Assembly: GCA_050303435.1 (NCBI GenBank)
Contig: JBNLBT010000010.1
Coordinates: 1 to 57,629, forward strand
Reading direction: 5' to 3'
DNA: 57,629 bases
DNA from: JBNLBT01 sp050303435
GTDB lineage: Bacteria; Pseudomonadota; Gammaproteobacteria; Xanthomonadales; Marinicellaceae
Positions 1-8,900 of the stretch are shown piece by piece. Each line of letters begins with the position of its first letter. Positions within the stretch are counted from its first letter, which is position 1. A program made the position numbers and the translations under genes. The notes under the pieces were generated by a model. It was not told where the DNA came from. It ran no database searches and saw nothing but the letters and a program-made list of their open reading frames with translations.

Positions 1-1367
1 AGAACGCGCGCGCGATTGATTACTTTGAACTGTGCCTGAAAGAGAAGAACGATTTTCATCTGGCGCGCCTGGCGCTGGCCAAGGCCTTGCGTCGCCACAG
101 CGAATACGACCGCACCTGGGCGCAGCTGGAGTTGTTGCTGTCGCTGGATGAAATGGCCCGCTTTCGCAACGTGGTGCGCCAGGAAATGGCCGCCATACAA
201 CTGATCCGCGGTCAGTTGCACGAGGCGCGCGCCACTTACCTGTCGATCCTGCAGGCCACGCCGGATGCGCTGAAACAAATCCCGGTGCAGCTGAATCTGG
301 CGCTGGTGGAAACGCGCCTGGGCGACATCGGCGCGGCGCAGGCGCGGCTGGAGGCCCTGGCGGCACACATCAACCCGGAAACCCACCCCGAATACGCCGC
401 CTTCTTGCACACCCAGCAGGCCAATTTGTCCATCGACGCGCAGCAGTTCACGGCCGCCGATGAACACCTGCAGGCCGCCATGGCGCTGTTCGTGCAGCTC
501 GGCGATGTGCAGCGCCAGGGCATGATGCTGGGCAAGCTGGCGCATTTATACATGGGTCAGGGGCTGCTGCGCAGTGGCGCGGCCTACGCCGAAGAACGCC
601 TTGCCATCGCCCGCGACCTGGACAGCAAACGCGACGTCATGAACGCCATGGACGCGCTGGTCAAGTTGCATTTCCTCACCGGTGAATTGGATTTGGCGGC
701 TGAATACAACGCCGAACTGGAACACCTGGCGCTGGCGCTGTCCTCGACCACCGGGCGCATTCACGCGGCCAGCTGGCACACCCAGATCGCCCTGGATCGC
801 GAACAGCTACAAACCATGCGCAATCACCTGGCCCAATACACGCGACTGAGTCAATCCTCCGGCAACCGCTCCTCGATACGCCAGAGTCAGGTGCTGGCTT
901 TCGCCCTGGCGGTGCACAGCGGCGATCGCCAGACCGCGACAACGCTGTGGCCGGACATCTACGCCGCAATCGACGCCGGATCGCCGACGGTGCGCGCGGT
1001 CACGCACCTGTACGAATACCACGCCATGATGCAACAGATGGACGCCGCGCGACGCATGCTGTTGCGCGTGCTGGAAAGTGTGCCGGAGAATGAACAACCG
1101 GTGCTGGAACACCGCGTGCGCCTGCTGCTGGCCGAATCCCATCTGGCCAGCGACGCGCAACGCAGCCTGGATTTACTCGATGAATTTCAAACCGATGAGG
1201 TCAACGCCTGCCGTTACCATCGCCTGCGCGCGCAGGCATTGCACACCTTGCAGCGACCGGTTGAAGCCCTGGAAAGCCTGGAAACCGCGCGCCCGCTGTG
1301 TCACCAGCGCTGGAACAGCGACTGGCAGGCTTTGCACACCACCCTGCGCCAAGCCGTCAACCAATGA
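1..1367 (+). CDS. TPR-rich C-terminal part of a transcriptional regulator, 5' end outside window
   Basis: The reading frame is open from base 3 of the window with no stop before position 1365, so the gene begins upstream; a TTG at 87 is only an internal codon. The visible part is helical, Ala/Leu-rich TPR-like sequence with no membrane segment. The opening residues (FELCLKEKNDFHLARLALA) align with FELCIAESPDFHLARLELA in the regulator at 51032-53347. That regulator has a winged-helix DNA-binding domain, one TM segment and then TPRs, so I infer a paralogue whose DNA-binding half lies left of the window. The TPRs would act as a sensor or protein-interaction region. It converges on the RHS block. 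Its ligand and target genes are unknown. Confidence 0.75.
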   Translation, partial: NARAIDYFELCLKEKNDFHLARLALAKALRRHSEYDRTWAQLELLLSLDEMARFRNVVRQEMAAIQLIRGQLHEARATYLSILQATPDALKQIPVQLNLALVETRLGDIGAAQARLEALAAHINPETHPEYAAFLHTQQANLSIDAQQFTAADEHLQAAMALFVQLGDVQRQGMMLGKLAHLYMGQGLLRSGAAYAEERLAIARDLDSKRDVMNAMDALVKLHFLTGELDLAAEYNAELEHLALALSSTTGRIHAASWHTQIALDREQLQTMRNHLAQYTRLSQSSGNRSSIRQSQVLAFALAVHSGDRQTATTLWPDIYAAIDAGSPTVRAVTHLYEYHAMMQQMDAARRMLLRVLESVPENEQPVLEHRVRLLLAESHLASDAQRSLDLLDEFQTDEVNACRYHRLRAQALHTLQRPVEALESLETARPLCHQRWNSDWQALHTTLRQAVNQ

Positions 1368-1450
1368 ATCTGCAATGCAGCCGCCCACGCCCATCTGAGC
1401 ACGAAGCCCCCACATGCACACGGCAGGCCTTGCCTCAGCCACGCGCTGGA

Positions 1451-2620
1451 TCATTCGATGCCCGCCAGTGCCCTGAATATGTCACCCAATGGCTGGGTCA
1501 GCTGATGGTCATACAAAGTGTCCAGAATGCCTGGAAATTCCTGGTCCAGGTTGTACAAAAAGTCCGATCCATTGATGCTGAGATCTCCGCCGTAGAGGAA
1601 TCCGGCCGACACACCGACGTTCAACGGTTTGGCTGGCGCAAGATCCGGCATCTCCTGAACGCCCATCGAAATATCCACGATGTCCTGCAAAGTCAATCGG
1701 ACTTTGGCGCCCGGGGTTTTTTCAGAATAAGCAAAAATCTGTGATGACAACTTTCTCGTCGCACCGTGTTTACCCGCTTTGGCTTTTTTCGATACAAAAA
1801 AACCGAAGCCGCCGGCGTCTGAGTCATAACCCAGACCAAAGGAAAATAAGGACAGGGAGAAGTTGGAAAAGTAATGATCATCCAGTCGTCGAACACTTGG
1901 ATCGGGAAAATGATACGGGTTGCTTTTGCCAAACTCTCCACGCACCGTCAGCACCCCACCCAATTTGAATTTCCCACCAAATGAATTTTTCCCTTCAAAT
2001 TGAATGAAATTTTTGAAGACATTCGCAGTTTTTCGGAAAAAACCGTCTTCTGAACCCAGGCCGGTTGAATCCAGTCGGTTGATGGGGTTGTTGTTTGCAT
2101 ACGCGTAGCGATTCCATCCATCCTGGGCCGGGTCCACACTCAGAAAACGACCGAATGACGGTCTGTAGTAACGCGCCCGCATGTAGTCCAAATCATCAAA
2201 ATCGCGTTCATGGCCTGTAAATTTCAGCGGCACGCGGTCAAACCACGCACTGATTTCTTCACCAAACGGCTGGTAGTGGTGCTCAACCACATCGCCCGAA
2301 TCACTCTGGATCACCCGCGGCGTGCCCAAATGATCCGTGTGATACGCCAGCAAACCATCTGGCCCCTGGCCCAAACCAGCGCCGGCGGAGGCCAGCAGCC
2401 GGCCATTGGCATAGATGTAGTCCCGATGCCAGGTGAATTGTTCTACACTAGGAGACAGGAATTCAGACTTCATTTCCCGAATCACCTGCCCCTGATTGTC
2501 GCGAATTCGCCAGGTATATACAATCGACGCATCGGAATCGAGAAACCCAGTGGTGGCCTGCACGGGCGGAACCAGACACATGAAACTCACCCCGATGAAC
2601 AAAGGCCAAATATATCGCAT
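1451..2620 (-). CDS. Exported RHS-core protein with unrecognised C-terminal tip
   Basis: 389 aa. The start is fixed by a GGAGA ribosome binding site 6 bases before the ATG. A signal peptide (about 1-22, ending VQA) is followed by an RHS-repeat-associated core at about 25-188: YTWRIRDNQGQ, DYIYANGRLLA, YHTDHLGTPR, PFGEEIS, LKFTGHERD, DYMRARYY, GRFLSVDP and NNPINRLDSTG. The usual variable tip follows (about 189-389). It is Gly/Phe-rich and matches no toxin family I know. There is no long YD-repeat shell, which normally forms most of an RHS protein. The first 190 residues closely resemble the protein at 11083-12312, while the tips are unrelated. The tip DNA is visibly more AT-rich than the core. 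No immunity gene follows: 83 bp downstream is the convergent TPR gene. The function of the tip is unknown. Confidence 0.85.
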   Translation of the reverse strand: MRYIWPLFIGVSFMCLVPPVQATTGFLDSDASIVYTWRIRDNQGQVIREMKSEFLSPSVEQFTWHRDYIYANGRLLASAGAGLGQGPDGLLAYHTDHLGTPRVIQSDSGDVVEHHYQPFGEEISAWFDRVPLKFTGHERDFDDLDYMRARYYRPSFGRFLSVDPAQDGWNRYAYANNNPINRLDSTGLGSEDGFFRKTANVFKNFIQFEGKNSFGGKFKLGGVLTVRGEFGKSNPYHFPDPSVRRLDDHYFSNFSLSLFSFGLGYDSDAGGFGFFVSKKAKAGKHGATRKLSSQIFAYSEKTPGAKVRLTLQDIVDISMGVQEMPDLAPAKPLNVGVSAGFLYGGDLSINGSDFLYNLDQEFPGILDTLYDHQLTQPLGDIFRALAGIE

Positions 2621-2947
2621 AACTATTCTCCAAATTTAAGTGGCACGTGGTCGTGCTTTTCTCAACACATCAACCAAGTGCGATCCTGAGCCCCTTGCCG
2701 ACAATTATCTGTGTGGCTTGCGACACCAGGCCGAAGCTTGCATTGGCATTCCAGCCTATATTCAACTGCACATTAACCGGCCTCAGCGATGGCTGTCGTG
2801 CACCCTCCAAACAATCTCTGGTCGCTCTGTTTTCAAACCGTTCACATGCTCAACTCAATGGCATCGCGCTGCCTGGGCATGTGAAGCGACGCAGTCGCCG
2901 CGCCCCCTGTCTGCATCCCTGCGCGCGGCGGCTGCACCGACTTTTGC
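2621..2947. other. 327-bp intergenic stretch between the large YD-repeat gene and the RHS-core gene
   Basis: I see no convincing gene here. Open frames of about 100 codons exist on the plus strand but lack a ribosome binding site and family features. On the minus strand the stretch ends with the ribosome binding site and start of the RHS-core gene. A short GCGAC-TGC-GTCGC hairpin near the large gene's stop has no T-tract. The gap is long enough to carry a separate promoter for the downstream RHS-core gene, but no clear -35/-10 pair is visible. Confidence 0.4.
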
Positions 2948-5900
2948 TTATGGCGCATCGACGGTGAATGTGCCACCGATGATGAAATCCCCCCAATTGC
3001 CGAAGGTGTTTTTCGCGCGTATTCGGTAGGTGTGCACGCCGTTGACCAGGTTGCTGGTTTGCAGATTCACCGAAGTGCCCGGATACGGAACATTCGGACC
3101 GTAGATCCAGGCACCCGATGGGTTCTGCACGATCACGTGATAAAAATCAATGCCGATCGGGTCGCTTGCGTGTGACCAGGTGAAATTGATCAACGGCGAA
3201 TTGTTACTCAGGGTCATACCATTGAGGTTTTGACCGCCGACTTTGGCCACAAAATTTGGCACCAGAGACGGTTTCGGTTCGCGCACCTTGAATTGACCGC
3301 CCGAGACAAAATCTCCCCATACACCGGAGTTTGATAGAGCCCGGATTCTCACTCGATAGTCCTTGCCATACACCAGATCGGAGGTGTGCAGGGTGTGCGC
3401 GGTGGTTGGGTACTGCACATTCAGCCCGTACAACCAGCCCGACGAACCGTCGGTGGCCTCTAAAATGATGTGGTAAAAATCGATGCCGCTTGGGTGAGTT
3501 GAATGGTTCCAGGTCATCTGAATCTGTGGATCATTGAAATAGATGGTCTGATCCTGCAACACCACGCCATTGATGCTGGCAACGAAATTGGGCACCGTCG
3601 TGGGTTTGGGTTCGCGCACCTTGAACGTGCCGGTCAGAGTGAACGGCCCCCACACCCCGGCGTTGGACAACGCACGCACGCGCACGTGATAGTCCTGACC
3701 GTACACAAGACCGCTGGTGTGCATGGTGTGACTTTGCCCCGGGTAGTTGATGTTGGCACCAAACAGCCAGCCGGACGAACCGTCGGTGTTCTGCAACACC
3801 ACGTGGTATTTGTCGATGCCGCTGTCGTGGCTGGCGTGGTTCCAGTTGATCTGAATGGTGGGATTGGTGCTGTTGACCGTCAGATTGCTGACGTTCTGGC
3901 CGTTGATGGTGGCGTTTAGACCCGGCACCTGACCCGGGCCAGTGGCCGGCAGGATGGTGATCGGCAACACCGCAATGTTGTTGTTTTCATTGCTCTCATT
4001 CAGGTCATTCTCATCGTCGACACGAATCAGCACGTATTTCTGCCCAGCCGCGGTGCCGTTGGGAATCCAGGCGTTTTCGTTGTAGTTCTCCGGATTGGTG
4101 TGCGGCGCGCCATACAGGAACAATCCCAGCATGTGATCGCCCGCGTCCCACTGCGTGTTGTTCGACAAGTAGGCACGCACCCAGAAACTCACCGGCGGGA
4201 TGCTGGCCTGGTTGAGGTTGCGGATCTGGCCGGTCAGATTCAGATACTGGTTGGGGTACAGCGTGTCATCGGACACCGCCGCGTTTTCCATCACCAGATC
4301 TGGTTGCGGTGAATCGGCGCGGTGGCCCGCGTCGCTGTTGCTGTAACCGCCAATGCCGTATTGATTTTCGGCCGACGCCCAGTAGTAATACACCTGACCG
4401 GGCGAAGCCGTGTAATCAATGTATCCACCCCCAGTGAAGTTGGTTGGGTTGCTGCCAGAATACGCGATCAATGCGCGATCCGAGGCGTTGGCCTGGGTGC
4501 CGCGATAGACCCGGTAATGCTGGGCGTTGGCCGGGTTGTTCCAGGTCAACTCCACGTATTCAAAAGTGCCGTCGCTGGCCATCAGGTTGCCCGGCGGTTG
4601 CGGCGGGTCATTGGATTCGGTGGTGATGTACAGCGGGTCGTACCAGTCGCTGAGGTTGCCGGCGTTGTCAACCGCGCGGAAATAATAGGCGCGGCGTTCG
4701 CCCGGCGGTGGCCGGTGCGCGCCGGTGACCGTGAAGTTGCGCGTGGTGGCGCTGCTCATCATCACATCGCAACCGGCAAAGCCGCTCGGCGTGCTGTGCG
4801 ATCGACACACGCGGTAGGCATCCGTATCGACGCCGACACCGGGGTCCGATGCGGCTGGCACTGTGACGGTGAAGTTGCCGTTGGGCACCGTGCATTCAGC
4901 GCCGCTTTGCGCGATGCATTGAGCGCTGGATGTCTGCCCTTCAACTTCAGGACCGGTGACGTCCGGGGTCACGGTGAGCACCGTTTCATTGCTGTACACC
5001 TCGCCGCATTGGTATTCAATGCGCACACGGTAGGTGCCGGCATCCTGAGGTCGAATCGTTTGAAATACAAAGGCATAGCCCTGGGCATTCTCGATGTCCA
5101 CACCGTCTTTTTGCCATTGCAGGGTCAGGGATTCGCCGTTGCCTGGTTCAACGTCCATCTGCATGATCACGCCCTCGCCGTGCTCTGCCACAATGGACGG
5201 TGGCAACTGTTGGGTGATCGTAGGAGGCGCGCAATCCGGTTGCACCACCAGATCCACTGAAGATGTGTCAATGCTTTGACCGCACCCGTACTCAACCACG
5301 GCATTGTAGTCACCCGAATCACTCAGTTGCAGGTTGTTGAGGGCCAACTGCGTGCCGGTTTGGCCCGCCAGGTCAACGCCGTTCTTTTGCCAGCGGTAAC
5401 TCAGTGGACTGGAGCCGGTGGCGATGGCTTCGACTTCCAGCAAGGCGTTCTCACCTTCTGTTAATATCATCTGTCCTGACGGGGCCTCAATGATGTCTGG
5501 AATTGAGCAGGATACCAGTGTATCGTATATGAACGTCTCATCACTGAATGCCAGATAATCTACGCTTTCTGGCACGTGCCCAGTTTCGGCATCAACGGTG
5601 GTGTCTTCCTCGATCCGCACCTGCACACCGCTGGCGTTGAGTCCTTGGTAACGCAAATGCGCGCTGTCCGCGCCATTGTAACTGCTCAGCGCTGCAATGA
5701 AGCGTGCGTTGGGCGATCCGCTCATGGAAGACGGGAATGCAATGGAATACCAATTGGGAGTGACGGCATCATTCACACGGCCGGCCACAAACGGTGTGTT
5801 TTCAAACAGCACACCGTTGCCCGGTTCTATGGCAATGTATCCGAGTTTGCGATTAAAGAACTTGTAGTCATTGCTTTCCGCACCTTCCATGGCCAGTTCA

Positions 5901-8900
5901 AATCCGCTCAGGGTGATGTTGCGGGTGCGGGTGCTCATGAACTGCAATTCACCGCCGACGTTGGCATCCTGGACTTGCGAAATCACCACCGGAGGAACAT
6001 CAAAGCCGACGTTAAATGGGATGTATTCCCAGCGTTTGATGTTGGCCGGCAACAAACGACCCACGGTGGCGTCGGTTTGCAGAACATCGACTTTTACGAA
6101 ATGCCCGCCGATGTACCAATTACCACGCTCCATCACCAGATAATTCAGCGTTTCGCTGTGATCCACCGGATCATCGCCACTGAAATCCCACAACAACACG
6201 TCGGCCGAATCGGACCGCACATCGAAAACTCTGGGAATCAGGGAATCGCCGCTCAGTCCGCTGACCGGCAACATGAACAACACCGGGTCGGTGTACTGGG
6301 TCGAAAATTGCAAGGTGACCACATTGTGCAACACCGATGACAGCTGTACGTGCCCCACTTCTCCAATGATGGGGAATCCGGCCACTTCCAACTCCAACAC
6401 TGTGCTGATAACAGTGCCTGTGGGCAAATCGTCGGTGGCATTCAGGCGGTAGAACCCCGCGTGACCGGTGGTCAAGGCCGCAATATTCAATTGCACCGAC
6501 TGGGCGCCGCTGATGGCACCGCCGTTGCTGAGGTTCTGATAGCTGCCGGGATTGCCGCTGGCACTGAACTGCCACTGGTACTGGTACGGCGGCAGACCGT
6601 CCGTGCATTGCGCATCAATGTGGAACGGCTCACCGCCGCTGCCTAACAGATACCCCGAAGGCGTAATGTCGCAGGACAATGGGGTGTCATTGACGGTCAC
6701 CGTCACCTGCCGGGTCAGTTCACCGCCTGGTCCGGTGCATGTGAGGCTGTAGGTGTCAGTGAAAGGCGGCGCAAAACTTACTTTACCACCCGATGGACTG
6801 ACCGGGCCGCTCCAGATTGCTTGTGTTGAGGTCGCCTCGCAGGCGTCCACGTTCTGCAGATTTTCCCAATTCAGAGTCACGTCCTGACCGACGAAAATCA
6901 CTGTGGGATCGGCAAAGAAGTCAAAAGACGGCGGGTCTGACGGAGTGCTGCAACCGTCGCACATGCTCAACACACGCAAGTTGTTGGCGTCGTACAGATG
7001 ATCCACGTTGTAGCCGCAGTCACTGCCCGGCGCACCTTGTCCGGTCATGGATTGCACCATATTGAGTGCATCGTAGCTGTAGATAAAGCACCCGTCTTCA
7101 GTGACGTTTCCATCCCTGTCGTACTCAATCTGGCCAACATTGAGCCGATTTTGCGGGGTTGGATGCAAATCCACTCCAGCAAAGTTCACAATGTTATCGA
7201 ATTCATTGTACGTGTACGTTTGTGCAACGTTCATGACATTGGATGAAGTCAGGCGCATGGCTTCGTCGTATTGGTACACATCGTCGCCAATCTTATGAAT
7301 TTGGCCCAGCGCATTATAAACATAGTTTTCGCTGTTCCAGACTTCACCCCCTCCGGTATCCTGCACCAAGATGCTTTGCAATCGCGTGTCGTTGTGACTG
7401 TAGGTGAACTTGCTGCGCACACCATTGATGCCAGGAAAGTCAATCTGTTCAACTTGCCCACTGGTCAGATAACGGATGTCGCTCAGGTGCAGACCACTCG
7501 GGGTGGTGTCGCTGAACCAGTTTACGCCGGTCAGCAATTCATTGGTGTACGTGTAATTCGCTGAATTACCCATTTCACAGGTGCCGTCCATGCACAACAG
7601 CTCCAGCAAGCCCTGAGCGTTGTACTCGTAGCTGATGTCGAATGTTTTTGTCAGCGTGGTGTCCGCGGGACTGGGGTAATTGACGGTGGTGGTGGTTTTA
7701 GACAACCGCCCGCCTTTGCCCAGGTACACGTGATCAAGCACGACCGGATAGTCATTGGAGTTGAGGCCGGTGCCAAATCGGTTGTGGCGCGTGGACTTGA
7801 CCAGCCGTCCATTGATGTATTGATGACTCAAGATGTCCTGGTTGTTGTGTTGTATGCTGAGCAGCCGCCCTCTGACGTCGTATTCGTGCACCAGTCTGCG
7901 ATTTGGCCACTCAACATCACGGGCCTGTCCGTAGGGATTGAAAGTCATGTATTCAATCTCATCGCCTGAGTTGCCGCTGTCGCCCAGTTCCGGCAGAAAC
8001 ATTTTCTGCAAAAACCCCCGCGCGTCGTACTCCCAGCGGCGAGTCTGGCTGAGGGTTCCTGTGCAACTGTTCGGCTTGCGGGTGGCTGAAATCAGCTGAT
8101 CCTGTGGATCGTACGCATATTCCGTGCAGTATTTGCCGTTCTTGATCCGATGATCACGCCCCAGCCCATCGCGGATGGTGGTCAGGGATTGTGTGACGTT
8201 GTTGCCCAAATCGGCGGTGCGCGTTGTGCTTTTATCGCCGTTGTGTGAGAACGCGATGGTTTGATTGTCGACGCCAGTTTGCTTGGTGAGTCGCCCCAGA
8301 GCATCGTATTCAAGGGATTGCAAGGCCCCATTGACGTTGTATTGAGTCGTCAGACCGGTGCCATCCATGGTGACAGAAACAATGCGTTTTTCATTCCCGG
8401 GCATGGTGGTGACTTCCTGAAATATTCGTCCGAAGCCGTCGTAAAAGACCACGGCTTTGTAATCTCCGCGCGTAATGATGGCACAGGCCGGTGTATCACG
8501 CCCGATGAAATGCGCCTTGCATTCTTGAATTGTATTGAGCGCATTGTGATAGGCAATGATGGTGTTGTCGAGCGTCCCGGCACCGGGTGGTGATGACACG
8601 CTGATCAGAGTCACCCGACCCAGCACATCCCGTGTGTAGCTTGTCAGGATGTCATCCTCCGTCTTTTCACTGGTCAAGTAACCGCGCCCGTTGTAACCCT
8701 TTTCCGTGCCGGCAAAGTCATTTGAATTCTGATATTTAATTGCCGTCTGGTTGCCCAAGTTATCCAGTTCGAATTTTTGTCGATAGAACGTGTTCGGATC
8801 GTCGACACACGATGTGGGTGTGGTGCCGCCGGCAAATTTCATGGAAAGGTTGACCAAGTCACCCCGATTGGGGAGGTGATCGGGGTGATAGCCATATCCG

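Noticed and set aside
2640..3029. Open frames of 106 and 129 codons on the plus strand
   Set aside because: They overlap the 3' end of the giant gene and the intergenic gap, have no ribosome binding site and no family features.
4322..5260. 312-codon plus-strand frame opposite the YD-repeat gene
   Set aside because: Antisense shadow of a clear coding frame with Ig/FN3 homology; Val/Arg/Gly-rich composition typical of a reverse-complement frame.
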